Source: Heterodera schachtii (taxonomy: Eukaryota; Nematoda; Chromadorea; Rhabditida; Heteroderidae). From it: a stretch of DNA of 64,000 nt. The translations under genes were made by a program, and so were the position numbers. Every line of letters begins with the position of its first letter. The stretch's first letter is position 1. Shown here piece after piece: positions 14,419 to 26,500 of this stretch. The notes below the pieces were generated by a model. That model ran no database searches. It worked only from the letters and a program-made list of their open reading frames with translations, and was not told where the DNA came from. Location: NCBI GenBank assembly GCA_023374025.1, contig SIJG01000002.1:844078-908077 (forward strand). The letters are read 5' to 3'.

Positions 14419-16760
14419 AGTTAAACTAAATTAAAAGAAAGTCATGAATGGAGTCCTTAAAAAATAAAATTTAAATAATTCAGAACAAAATGGAGTCCTG
14501 CGATCTACCATTTATTAATTACCATAACATAAATATATTAATATGGCATTTTAATTTTAAATATATACGAATATGAAATATAATATATCATTACTAATAT
14601 TTGATTAGAATTTGAATATTTTGTTGTTTATATGTCTAATATAATTTAATTAATATAGTGCATAAGTAAAAAATTAAAATAACTTCGTTAATATAGAAAT
14701 AGTAACATTATATTCTAAAAGTACAATTCAATAAACGAACAAATAAACCATCAGCATGCACAAATTGCACAATAGAAGGCTCAGTCAAGAATTTTTCAAA
14801 ACTGAACTAAAAAATTTTTCAAAAAATAAATCAGAAATCAAATCATATAAAATTACATTTGTATAATAATTTAATTTAAAAAAGCTTGAAAATATATTTT
14901 TATTAACTATCATTATGCTGAAGAAAAAAAGTTTTTACATTAAAATGAATTTTAAATGCCAAGTAATGGCCATAAAAAATAATTTTTGTCTTTTATAATT
15001 TTCTATCTATTTTTTATCTTTTTTCATTAATTTGAATTGCATTATGGTCACTATTGCCGAATGGGGGTTCAACTATAACATTATTGAATAGATTTTCATT
15101 GTTTGTAAATAATAAATCTAATAAATTGTTGCCCCGTGTAAGGGAGTTTAACATTAATCTTAGTTTAAATCCCGCTAAAAAGGAAATGAAATCGGAATTT
15201 TTGTTTTATGTAGTTTTTAAAATTCTTATTTCATTTAAATTACAAAACTTTTAATTGTTTTTTTTCAAAATGTTCGTCATATTTAAGTAGTGCAACATTT
15301 CTATTTTCTTATTATTTCTAAATTTCAAGTTAAATTACAATAGCACAATAATAGTTTTAATATTATTTTATTGTTAATATATGCGTTTTTTTTTTATTTT
15401 TAAGTTTTTTATGTTTTTATTTTTTTGAATTATTTTAAGTAAATTTGTAGTTGCTTAGTTTTACATTATTTTCTTCCCCACTTTCCATAAATTTCTTCCA
15501 GTTTTTACAATTAGTGTATTTAAATAATATGTAATTCATCAAAGAGAAATACCAATTAATCTAATAAAATAACTCTTGCTTTTTTATCTATTCTTTTATT
15601 TATTTGTACTAATCAAATTCTTCTGTTGATTATTTTATTTTAAAATAGGATTTAACTTTATTTTCTATCATCATTGATGCTTTTTAAGATTCTGATTTGC
15701 TGATTTTTGCTACTTTTTGAGAAATTTTAGTTATTGTTGCTAATTTTTAGGAAAAGTCCTTAAAAGGGCCATTTTATGTAAATAATTTTTATTTTTTCAC
15801 CATAATAAGTATAATTTTTTTTTAATTTCTTAAAATAATGGTTATGATTTGTTGATCGATTATTAAAAATTTATTTTTTATATTTAACATTAAATATACC
15901 GCACCTTTTTAAGAGGTATATTCTGTTTCTTTTTTACATTCGAATGATTAAGATTAATATTTAGTATTTATTTTTTAAACTGAAATTAAAATAATCTTAA
16001 GTTTTCTTAGTATTTGAAATTATTGTTTTATATTTATTTATTTTCTTATTTCATGCAAATGCAAATTCTATTTTAATTAATTTTGTTTCATTTCTAAAAT
16101 TAATTAAAAATTTTAAAATGTTTTTCCATTTGATAATATTTCACTTCTTATTTTAATCGTTCCATTTAAATCTTTAGAATATAGTTTAAGACTTAAAATA
16201 TTGTAAGATTATTTTTATAATGATATTTTGGCAGTAAATCATGCTGTTAATAATGCAAATAAGGGGTTCATTAAAACTCGGATGCCATATTATTTTTGAT
16301 TATTTTTGTATTTTAATTTCAAAGAAATTAAAGAGAAATGAAGCATCATAAATTGAATTAACATTATCTGAGCTGCTCTTTAGAAAATAAAATAAAACAT
16401 TTTTACTTGTGTGCTAGCAAATATTTTCTATCATCATTAATTTAGCAAGAATTAAAGTTAAAGAAAAGTTTTGATGAAGCATCAGAGAAACAGTGAAATA
16501 TTTGGATAAAAAATAATTGATTTTGTTGGATATTTTTTAAAAAGTTATAATATTTAAAATTTAATTACATAATTCGAAAATATTTTTAATTAAGACATTT
16601 ATTGCTAAATGTTATGTTAGGATGTTTACTGTATTTAAAGTTTTAAACAAGTATAATTTACAAAAAAATACAAACATTGATTTTCTGGATTACGGTAGCA
16701 ACTGCGCAATCAGTGCAGGGGTACACATTTCTACAATAGCGATTCTAGCTGTAAGATAAT
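14419..16760. other. AT-rich gene-free stretch
   Basis: Mostly T-rich on the + strand from about 15000 to 16200. A 66-codon ORF at 15054-15254 starts at a non-ATG codon and has no recognisable domain, so it is not called. Nothing else is supported. Confidence 0.6.
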
Positions 16761-16765
16761 ATAAA

Positions 16766-17033
16766 TGTTGGATAAGGGACACACCAATTATTGATTATCT
16801 TTTCCCTTTCTCTCTCTCATTGTCTCTCGCCCCGCCCCTTGACCAGTCCATAAATATGTCTCCCTTTCCCCCACTCCGGGCATTCTCCCATTCATTCCAC
16901 CATTTCATTATTTTATTATTTATTCTCTGCTGTCCTCCCTATTTATTTGTTTAATAAATTAATTATTTATTTATTGGACAACATTTGTTTGGTTAAAAAC
17001 CAAACATTTTATTGTTGTAGTAAATACACAACA
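16766..17033 (+). repeat. 5' LTR
   Basis: Complete 268-bp LTR, TGTTG...CAACA. The middle is pyrimidine-rich. Near the 3' end is a perfect 9-bp hairpin at 16986-17006 (TGTTTGGTT, loop AAA, AACCAAACA), followed by a second stem TGTTGT/ACAACA that closes the LTR. The last 73 bp (16961-17033) match the 3' LTR stump at 18187-18261 with a few small differences. Confidence 0.9.
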
Positions 17034-17036
17034 ATT

Positions 17037-17054
17037 TGGCGCAGTCAGCAAATG
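17037..17054 (+). other. primer-binding site
   Basis: Three bases after the 5' LTR lies TGGCGCAGTCAGC, the TGG start expected of a sequence complementary to a tRNA 3' end (CCA). The priming tRNA cannot be named from the window. The site overlaps a potential hairpin between GCAGT and ACTGC that runs to 17060. Confidence 0.6.
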
Positions 17055-17110
17055 AACTGCTCTACATCTTCGGGTGAGAAAAGGCATCTATTTTGTTTTC
17101 AGGACTAAAA

Positions 17111-17436
17111 GCCGAGACGGCAAACAATTTCACCGAAAAGCCGGATTGCCTGTGAATTGTTTTGAAGCCGAGTCGGCACATTCTAAAAGCAGTCAAAGAA
17201 ACTGCTAGACATCAAAAGCCGGGTCGGCTCTCCGAATTCGTCTAAAGCCGGGTCGGCTCATCAAAATTCGGCAAAAGCCGGGTCGGCTCAGCAAAAATTC
17301 GACAAAAACCGGGTTGGCTCGTCAATTCCGTCAAAAAGCAGACAAAGGACTGCTTATTCTTCTAAAGCCGGGTCGGCTCGCCAAAATTCAACAAAAGCCG
17401 GGTCGGCTCGACAAATTATTCAAAAGCCGGATTGGT
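17111..17436 (+). repeat. leader array of GC-rich hairpin units
   Basis: Ten copies of an 11-base imperfect palindrome with consensus GCCGGGTCGGC begin at 17111, 17140, 17167, 17218, 17247, 17277, 17308, 17367, 17397 and 17426. Most spacings are 27-31 bases. Two slots in the series (17188 and 17337) are taken by a different hairpin of the form AGCAGT...ACTGCT. The array lies between the primer-binding site and the gag start, where retroelement RNAs commonly carry dimerisation and packaging structures. The start-proximal copies are less perfect. Confidence 0.85.
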
Positions 17437-17449
17437 TAAGCAATTGACG

Positions 17450-18223
17450 ATGGACCCGACGCAACTTAAACTAATTTTGGAGGCTGTTTTGAAGGCATCA
17501 GCGGAACAAAGCAACAGTTCTGCTGCATTGGCAGCATCAATCGATGCTCGCCTTTCAACATTTGAGTATGACCCTGAGTTAGGGCATACATTCGACGTTT
17601 TGCTCAAGCGCTATGGGCAGATCATCGCCCAGGACGGACACGCACTCAGCGACCAGTCCAAAGTGCAGCTATTGATTGGCAAATTGGGCGAAACGGAGTA
17701 CAAAAAGTACATCGACAGCATTGCATCAAAAATACAGAACGATTTCAACTGGGACGAGACGACTGCGAAATTGAAATATTTGTTCGGAGAAACCCGCTCA
17801 TTGTTTCTCCGCCGTTTCGATTGTTTCCAAATTCGACAAGACGCGCACCAGGACATGCAAAGTTTGATCGCATTAATCAACTCGTCCTGCGAAAATGCCG
17901 ATCTGTCGCTGAGCAAAGAGGAGCTCAAATGCATGATTCTGATCACAGCATTGCGCGACGAATTCACGGATTTGAGGCAAAAATGCCTTCAGCGCCTGGA
18001 AGACAGTCGAACGAGCAGACGGTCAACCTTACTGCAAGAGCTAGGAGAAGAGTGCCGCAAATACAAAATCCTAAAGGAAAGCGCGCTCTCCCTCGGCTCA
18101 AATCCCTGCAGCCCAGTGCCATCCGAGCCAAACCACAGCAAATTCGGGACAAGCAGAAGTCCAAATCAAGGCCACAGCAAAGCCAGAATTATTTATTTAC
18201 TGGACAACATTTGCTTTGGTTAA
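17450..18223 (+). pseudogene. partial retrotransposon Gag (truncated)
   Basis: The ATG at 17450 starts a reading frame of about 257 codons. The frame is also open upstream to 17432 without an ATG. The protein has a short N-terminal helix (MDPTQLKLILEAVL), then a capsid-like region with FEYDPELGHTFDVLLKRYG, LLIGKLG and a downstream KEELKCMILITALR segment. This pattern is typical of the capsid domain of nematode and other invertebrate Ty3/gypsy Gag proteins. No zinc knuckle is present: the frame runs into the deletion junction and its last dozen residues (from IIYLLDN) are translated LTR sequence. In an intact element Gag would be longer and followed by protease, reverse transcriptase, RNase H and integrase. 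Confidence 0.8.
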
Positions 18224-18261
18224 AAACCAAACATTTTTATTGTTGTAGTAAATACACAACA
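18187..18261 (+). repeat. 3' LTR stump
   Basis: The final 75 bp of the 3' LTR match 16961-17033 of the 5' LTR. The hairpin arm has one extra C (TGCTTTGGTT) and there is one extra T downstream. It ends CAACA directly before the ATAAA duplication. Confidence 0.9.
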
Positions 18262-18266
18262 ATAAA

Positions 18267-19797
18267 GAAATAGTATAAAATCGAAGGGAATTCTTAAAAA
18301 AAAAAGTTCAAAAAATTAAATTCTACTCATTAGCAAAAACTAAATTAAAAAATGAAAACAATTTTAACAAAAGAGAAAAAATAAAAAACGATTGTGGTCC
18401 GTTTCGACAAATAAAATTTAATGGATTTCAGAAAAAGTGCTGTCAATGCACGTATTAGGAATAGCTCATGAAAAGTTTCTTTATAAATATAAATTAAATC
18501 TATAAATACTTTTGCTATATAATGGATATACATATAAAATGGCCTTGACGATACTAATTTTCATAAATCGATATCTAAGGCAAATGATAAAAGATTTACA
18601 TTTATGTATTAAAACTTAAACTATTACAAGTTAAAAAAAGTATTAAAAATAATGGATGTCACTTATTACTAATTTATTTTTTTAATAATAAACATTTAGC
18701 ATATTTAATTTGATTAATAATAAATGTTAACAGGCAAAGTAAGAAATAATAGAAAATATACAATGCCCTTCCTGCAACAATCTTGATAACTCAAAGCTTA
18801 AAAGTATAATGAAAATTTAAAAAGAATTCACAGTTTATACAAAAATTATTGCATGGTTTTAGTTAAAATAGCAATAATTCAAAGCAAGTATAATTAATGT
18901 ATGGTAAAATAAAAAAAATTTATAAGATAAACAACATATAGTTTATATTCTACCCACATTAAACTGAGCATTTTCTTGCATTGCAAATTAGATTATGTGA
19001 ATTTAAATAAAGAAAAAATGCATGAAAAATTATTAAGAATAATTTAAAAAATAAAGCTATGTGTAAAAATATACTTTAAAATTAACACTGAAAGAAAAAA
19101 ATGAAAAGAATTGCATAATTTTGGCGCCACTTTTATCTTTATTCTCATGACCATTAAGAAATATATAGTAACCGTAAAAGAATGGAACAATAGGACGGAT
19201 TCCAAGTGAGATTGTAAAACATTTGAATAAATCTATTTATAACATTATATATCATTTAATATTAAAAAATAACAAATAATTAAATCAATTCTGTAATAAG
19301 CAAAAAAAATGAATGATATTGAAAAATTTAATAATACATTTTTAATTAAAAAATCTGAACATTAAAAAGTTTCAAAATAAAATGGCAGCTTTCTTGCTTT
19401 GAAATAAATATTTTAAAGACAAAAAATTCATTTTCAAAAATAAAAGCTCTGTTGGCGCAGATGGAAAATTATCCAGGGCCTAATTTTAAAAGAACATAAT
19501 ATTGATGATTATAAAAAATACAAACGAACATAAAATAAAATTAAGCATAACATGATAAAAAGATGAAACTATTAAATCTAATTACATACCAAAAATAATA
19601 ATTAAAATAATTGAAACTTTTGGCTAATACATTTAGCCTCCGCTTAAATTTATTTTAAGAAAAAATCACTCGAATAATATAGTATTAAAATGAAAAACTC
19701 AATAAAAATTTAACATTAAAAATAAAAAGAAAAAAATAGATAAAAAATACACATTTATATAAATAAGTTTTCATTCAAATCTATTCATAACTGAAAA

Positions 19798-19828
<31 letters not shown>

Positions 19829-20429
19829 TTATCCTTTTATTAATTATTTTAAATTCTCTATTAGTGAATTTTACCATTATTCAACTCGCAGCGATCTTTT
19901 GTTTGTTAAAAAAACTATTTTTAATTTTTTTGTTTATTATTAATTTCTATTAATATTTTCAAGAAAAGATTATGTGCATTTTATATAAAATATCTGCGTA
20001 TAGGGTTTAAATTAGACTAATATTATAATAAAATAAACGAAAAATTAGTATCAAATATGAAAATCTTTGAATATTAATCTAGTTCTTGCTGAGCGTAATT
20101 TTTACTAATTCAATTTTTCTGCAACGTGAAGAAGACAATTGACACACACTGGTAATAAAAGAGGAATTAAATATATTTTTGTTTTTTCTTTTTGTAATTA
20201 TCTGTCTGCGTTTTTAATATAAACAATTTAAGCAAAAATAAAAACTTTAATAAAAAAAAAGATTTAAATAAAATGAATTTATCAATTTATCATTAAGGCT
20301 GCATGATTATGTAAATAACGCAGCATTGGACAGATTATAGAATTAACGAGCATTGGACTTTAGAAAAAATTGCTAGATGCCGAAACAACAAAATAAAAAT
20401 AACGATTAGTCAAATTTTGATGATCGATG
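18267..20429. other. AT-rich gene-free stretch
   Basis: A-rich on the + strand, with no gene seen. A TA dinucleotide microsatellite lies at about 19803-19828. A 9-base direct repeat, GCATTGGAC, occurs twice near 20325-20355. Confidence 0.6.
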
Positions 20430-20610
20430 AAATCATCTTTGAAATAAAATATTGCCAAAAATCTTTAAATACGAAATGAATAAATAAAAATAGGAAATTA
20501 ATATTTTAAAAAAAAATTTAATTAAATTCAAAAATACATACCAATTTTATGGCTGATAGCGTTGAAATCCGAAAAGAAATATGAATAATATTTGTTGCTT
20601 AAAATACTAG
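20430..20610 (-). repeat. uncatalogued repeat, copy 1
   Basis: First of three diverged copies (others at 22738 and 23157). On the + strand the copies share AAATAAAATATTGC..., a run of A-rich sequence, TTTAATTAAATT, then a GC-richer core: ACC, about ATTTTATGGCTG, GAAATCCGAAAAG, GTTGCTTAAAAT. On the - strand the core of copy 1 (20542-20597, 56 bases) sits between a possible splice acceptor (TTTTAAG) and a strong-looking donor (GTATGT). It is open in one frame (SYFFSDFNAISHKI). Confidence 0.5.
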
Positions 20611-22737
20611 AGGCTCAATTTGTTAACGTATTAAAATTATAAATATATATGTGTAAATTTAAATAAATATATGGAGACAAATAAATATATAAAGCATTAA
20701 ATGGGACATAGCAATAAATGTATGCAAAAAGGATGAACAAGAACATGTATATTCAAATAAATTCAATTATAATAATAAGCGAAATTATATTCAATAAATA
20801 ACTTTTAATTTGATGAGAAACAATAAATTATCAGATAAACCAATTAACTGAAAATTGAGCTTACGTAATATAAATAATTAAAAAATCCGGAATCTACAAA
20901 AATGTTTGGAAAATTCGTCAATGCACTTTTGTATTAAGGACTTAAATTGGTTTATAATATATAGAATATATTTATAAATACCATCCCATGCCAATAAAAT
21001 ACCATACCAAACATTCAAAACACATTAAACAATGAATATTTGACGAAAATTTATAAAATTTCTTATGATAATATAATATACATTTTGTAAAAAAATATAA
21101 ACAAACTTATAAAACAAAATTGAAATTATAATAAATATAACCAATAATTTAATCCAAATAAAAAAGAAATAATATGTACTCGTGACAATTAATTCAATAT
21201 TTTAATTCCCAAAAAATATATAAGGATTGAATAAAATTTGTATAAGAAAAATAGTTGTTACTTTATAAAATATAATTTAAGTATTCTTTACAAAAACATA
21301 CCATCAAAATGCTTCAAGGCAAAGAAAAGACCCACTTTCGAAGGCAAATGCATTTGCTACGTAATTACTAAATATGCAAAATATTTAAATATAATTAAAA
21401 ATATCATTAGCCAATAACAAATTAATTGAATAATATTTGCCATATGTATGTGACAAAAGTCAACAAATAACAAACTAAATTTAGTGAAAAGTAACAATTA
21501 TCTAATAATAAACAAAACCAACATAATATAAAATAAACCATACCCTATAAAAGAAAAAATAATCAGATATAATTAAAATTATTAAAATATCTTCCATGAA
21601 AAAATTAGTTTCTTTGATATATAAAATAAAGAAGGTGAATGAAGAATATAATGAAATAAGTAATTAAAAAATGAATTAATTGAAATCTCATCATAAACAC
21701 TAATAGGCGAATAGTCGAATGTTCTGATGTAGTTATTGTTTTGCACAAATATGGAAACTTTTTTTTACACGTTGCATTAATCCAAAAATATTTAAATGTT
21801 TGAGATTAAATTTTATTTTCGTCGTGTATATTAAGCGTCTTAGAACAGATGAAAACAAAAACACCTACGCTTATTAACTAATAGTAAAAAAATTTGTTAT
21901 TAAAATAAATTAATTTTTAAATATTTAAATAGCATAACCTTACACGAATAAAGTGTAAACACTCTTTAATTGTATTAAACACTTAACTTAAAAAACCATT
22001 TAATACATTTAAAATAAAAACTTGCACCAAAGAAACGCACTTGTTAAAAAAGATTAACTAATGAAATGCACCCAAAAAATCAATTAAACAAATAAAGGCT
22101 TAAGCGTTTTATTATTGCTATCAAAATTTTTTTTAAATATTAAATATTAAAAATAATAATACAAGGACTAATATAAATCTTAGACAAATCTATTTTTTCT
22201 TCTAATAAAAGCAATTGAGATTTTCAATGATTCCTATTGACTTTTATCGAAAAAACTATATTCTTTTAATCTAAATTAAGATAATTTTTAAATGAAACCA
22301 AAAAAAACTAATCACGACGGCCTTGAAATTTTTAATTAATTTTTTAATTCTAATATAAGCTAAATTGTAATTTGAGAATATAATAAAATTCTGTTATGAA
22401 AACTTTAATACTCAAATTATTCAACTAAATATTGCGTAAAAAAGTTAGCGTAAAATGCTGCTTATACTCTGGAATATTGCATGAGAAACTTACTAAAATT
22501 ATTATATATGTGTGTGTATTTTAAGTGATTTAAAAAAATAAAATTTTGAAATTTATAAAATAAAGCACTAAATTTATTAAAACTAAAAATTTATAAAAAT
22601 AACTATGTTTATTATTTTTCATTTTAAACCTTTTCTTTACAATATTTTTGTTAATAAAACAACAAAATTGAAAATTAATATAGGTCAACTTTTTAAAGAA
22701 TCATCATAAAATGATGTTAATAAAAAAAATTTACAGT
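20611..22737. other. AT-rich gene-free stretch
   Basis: A-rich on the + strand. The only distinctive feature is a GC-richer island at about 21305-21375. On the - strand it follows a possible acceptor (CATATTTAG), contains FAFESGSFLCLEAF and ends at a donor-like GTATGTTTTT, with an in-frame TGA just before the donor. No gene is called. Confidence 0.5.
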
Positions 22738-23030
22738 AAAATATTGCTAAATATATTTTAAAGTTTAAGAAAAGAAATAAAAAAATAAAAAATATAATTC
22801 AAAAAAAAATTAATATTCAATTAATTTAATAAATATTATACCATTTATGGTGGAATAGCGCTGGAATCCGAAAAGTAATATAGGACAACATGTTGCTTAA
22901 ATAAAAAATAAATAATTTTTCTGAAAATCAACTAATTAAAAACATACAAAATAATTTAGTTGAACAACTAATATTTTTCAAATAAATTAACAAAGCATTA
23001 ATTCATCTAAATTTAAAATTCCACAAAAAT
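22738..23030 (-). repeat. uncatalogued repeat, copy 2
   Basis: Second copy of the family at 20430. Its core, 22842-22895 (54 bases on the - strand), is again bounded by TTTAAG and a GT donor (GTATAAT), and contains the shared TTTTCGGATTCCAGCGCTAT-like stretch. Similarity to copy 3 continues beyond the core through AAATCAACTAATT and TTTTTCAAATAAAT. The unit therefore exceeds 250 bp, and this is a segmental repeat, not only a repeated exon. Confidence 0.5.
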
Positions 23031-23156
23031 CAATATTTTTTAATTTAAATTTGTTAGCAAATTTGAATTGAAATATAAGTTAACCGCTATTTTGCGCGAT
23101 CACCAAGACCATAAGACTCGAGTTGACGCGTTGGCCTATTAATAAAAAAAGATTTA

Positions 23157-23525
23157 AAATAAAACATTGCTAACAATATTTTGAAGCGAAAAGAATAAAT
23201 GAAAAAATAGGAAATAATATCGATATAAATTTAATTAAATTTTATAAATATTTTACCATTATATGGCTGGATAGAGCAGTTGCTTAAAATAAAAACTTAT
23301 TAACCTTTTAAATAATTGTAATAAAGATAAAATATTTTTTTCAAAAAATCAACTAATTGGCTGAATATAAAAATTTAAGGAATAAGAAAAAATTAAAAAA
23401 AATCTTATAATAAATTAATTAATATAAAATATAAAAATAATATATTAAACTAGTAATTTTTCAAATAAATAATAAACAATTAAATTCATTTGAATTTAAA
23501 ATACCCAAACCAATTTTATTCATTT
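23157..23525 (-). repeat. uncatalogued repeat, copy 3
   Basis: Third copy. The core, 23257-23282, is shortened to 26 bases by loss of the middle but keeps both boundary motifs (TTTTAAG and GTAAAAT on the - strand). The flanks align with copy 2 as far as AAATTCATTTGAATTTAAAAT. Between copies 2 and 3 is a GC-richer island at 23095-23145. Confidence 0.5.
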
Positions 23526-26500
23526 ATAATAAATTTTTAATTTAGAATTGTTAAGAATAAAATTCATTTTACATTTTAGTAAATTCAAATACAGGCAACT
23601 TCGAATATCCATATTATTGTCGCGAAAGATAATATACAAATGATAAAAGTAAAAATTAATTGAGACAGGTGCAAAAAGTTGATGAGGCACATCTTTTGTA
23701 TGCAAACTAATGTATAACAAGTAATAATAAATGTATTAACTTAAGACATAGAGAAAAGGCTTGATTATTTGTTCTCTATTAATTAAATTGATTAAACATT
23801 AATATACATATTAAACTCTAAATAAAAACCTTACCAAATAATAATTTAAATTTTTATCTGTTTTTAAAATAATAAATAACTAAACAGAATATTCTTAAAA
23901 AGATTGAAAAATTCCAAACACGACAGAAATTTAATTTTTATAAAATATAAGAAAGATAAATCCGCGTAACAACTCAAGGAAATAAAAAACCAAGACTTAA
24001 ATAAAGATTCATCAATAAAACCAAATATAAAAATTAAATACTTTGCGCCGTTCCACAAATATATGAATATCATTGCTCTTATTTAATATTGTTTGTCTTA
24101 AAAAATTTTCCTATTGATAATTTTTTTGAAATCTTGCATATGCCCATATATTGTGCCCCTCTATCAAATCCCTGTTTGTTTTTTGGAAGTTATGTTTTTA
24201 CTCGAGATCGGCTTTTCTATTTTTACAAGGGAAAATTCCAAAATATTATGAACTATGAATTAATTGTTTTTTTTCTCTCGCCTTTGAAAGCATTAAAACG
24301 AGCTTGTCTATTTGCACGAATTGTTTAATTCATTCAATTTAGACAGAATTTAAATTATAAAATTGTTTTTTAAACAAATTTTGTTATAATTTTTTATTGT
24401 TTTAACTAAGTATTTTAAAATTAGTTTATGCCATAAATTAAAATTATAGCAAAATAAAGCTAAAAATGCTTAGTTAAACTTAAAAATATGCAAAAATTGC
24501 ACAACATGAAAAAAAATAATTTTAATTCCAAATTAAAGCAAGAGAATGCGGAGCGACTTTTTAAAAAAGGTTAAGATAAGTATTGAAGACAGAAATAAAC
24601 TAAAAAATTTATATATAGAATTACAATAATTATTTTAAAAATAAATTCATTCATAAATAATAATAATAATATACTAAATATACTATATTTTAATATAAAA
24701 ATAAATTGCAATTGTGGTAAAATAATAATAATAAGAAATAATAAGACAAATATTGAAATTAATATGATCTTTAAAGAAATAGCTTTTTATATATTTATTT
24801 CATTAAAAATTAAATTAAACAAAAAATCTGTAATTAGGAAATCAGATGGCAATTATAAAGACAATGCGTATTAATTATATGAAATTGAAATTTAATATAA
24901 AATTTCAAAAAATATTTCTTTTAAGGGCATTGACACAAGTAAATAAATACACTTTTACAAAAAAATTAAATAACAGTATATTAAGAATAATAATAAATGA
25001 TCAATGCCCTACGATCTTCTGCTGAATTGGCCATTCTCTAATTCATATTAATGTTTATCTTTTTTAATATTAACGCATTAGTTTTCTTCAAACACCTCAT
25101 CCCATCGTTTATTATATATTTGTTAATTAATATTATTTAATTGATTATAAGTGTTAATGGAAATTTAAAAAATTTATGTAAATTGCAATAAAACCAAGTT
25201 TTAATTAGTTGCCAATTAATATTTTTGTAAAATGAATAAAACCATAATGAACCGCGCTTCAAAGCATTATCCCAATAAATCCAAATAAATATTAATAAAA
25301 ATACAATTCATTTAGAAAAAGAATTATAAACAAATTTCCAGTAACCCCGAATTTTTTGTTAAATAAAATATTGAAAAATTATTTCAGCTGCTGTTTATAC
25401 GATGTAAATGTGAAACTAAATTGACAAATTTAAAATGTTTTAAACAAAATTTTGTTTTTCGAAAAAAATGTATTTACGAAAAGAATTCAGAAAGAATCGA
25501 TTCTGCCAGCGAATGTTTTGTGAGGATGAGACTGCCGTGGAATAATAAGAAAATATTAAAATTAAACTATAACCATTAAATAAATAATTAATGTAAGACT
25601 ATTTGCAAACATTAAAGCCGATTGTCAAGATTTTAAATTTTATGTTGTTTAAATGAAATGTTTAAAAAATTACCCAAGATGCTAAAATTTACAAAGAAGA
25701 GTAATTTTAAATTAAATCTTATTCAATCAATGAATTTAATTGATAATTTGCAAATTTTGTTAATTAACAATAATAAATGTTTTTATTCATTACGTTGGAA
25801 GACTTATGGTAAATCTTTACTTCTCGACGATTTTTCATAAGCTCAATTTTCAAATATATTATTTAATTCAAATATGGTAAATTTATAATATAATAATTTT
25901 AATATTAAATTTAAAAATACAAAAAACTACATAAATTAAAGATGCACACGTTAAAGCAAATATTAGACATGCAAATAAAATATATTAGCCATATAAACCA
26001 TAGGCTGACCATTATTAAAATATAAATTAATAAACAAATCAAAATATAAATTAATACTTAAAATTTTTAATTACACAAAAAAAGAACATATTGTGACTTA
26101 AACGATAATTTTTATAATTCTCTTAAATAAGCCAATTTAGAAATGATCTGTGCCCACAACAATCAAACAGTTGTGACTGTGATGTTTTGGCACTTGCATG
26201 TGTGCATGTGTTTATTGCTAAATATAAAAAGCGTCGAATCTTCAAATTATTGGAATAAAAAATAAATCTTATTTATTTCTATGTTAATTTCCTAAATTTA
26301 ACCCACGTAAAGCAAAATCATTATCAAGAATTTCTTTTCTTACAATTAAATTATTTATGTTTTTGAAAAATGTAATATTTATATTTTGAAAAATTAATCA
26401 ATTTAAAAAAATAAATCTTTTATTTTCACTATTTTTATCATAATTTCATAAAATTAAAAAAATGAAGTTTTTTTTTAAATTTTTCATTTAAAATAATTAA

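Larger units (their letters stand above)
16766..18261 (+). mobile_element. internally deleted LTR retrotransposon
   Basis: The element begins TGTTG and ends CAACA, and is flanked by a perfect 5-bp duplication, ATAAA, at 16761-16765 and 18262-18266. That marks a single integration with both outer ends preserved. In order it holds a complete 268-bp 5' LTR, a primer-binding site, a leader with a hairpin array, a partial gag, and the last 75 bp of the 3' LTR. The rest of gag, all of pol and about 195 bp of the 3' LTR are missing. Because reverse transcription makes both LTRs complete, the deletion (gag into 3' LTR, joined at AATTATTTATTTA-like microhomology) probably happened after insertion. The element is conspicuously GC-richer than its flanks. 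Gag type suggests a Ty3/gypsy element of the nematode kind. Confidence 0.9.

Noticed and set aside
15054..15254. 66-codon ORF with LPRVREFNINLSL, vaguely like the tail of a LINE
   Set aside because: Non-ATG start, no neighbouring LINE domain, match too short to support.
17416..18273. Several ORFs in other frames over the first gag (minus-strand 118 codons, plus-strand 150 codons)
   Set aside because: Shadows of the gag frame in a GC-richer segment; the 263-codon frame has the capsid-like motifs.
24089..24328. 79-codon ORF, hydrophobic and aromatic
   Set aside because: Starts at TTG, no splice context or recognisable family; length is within chance for the composition.
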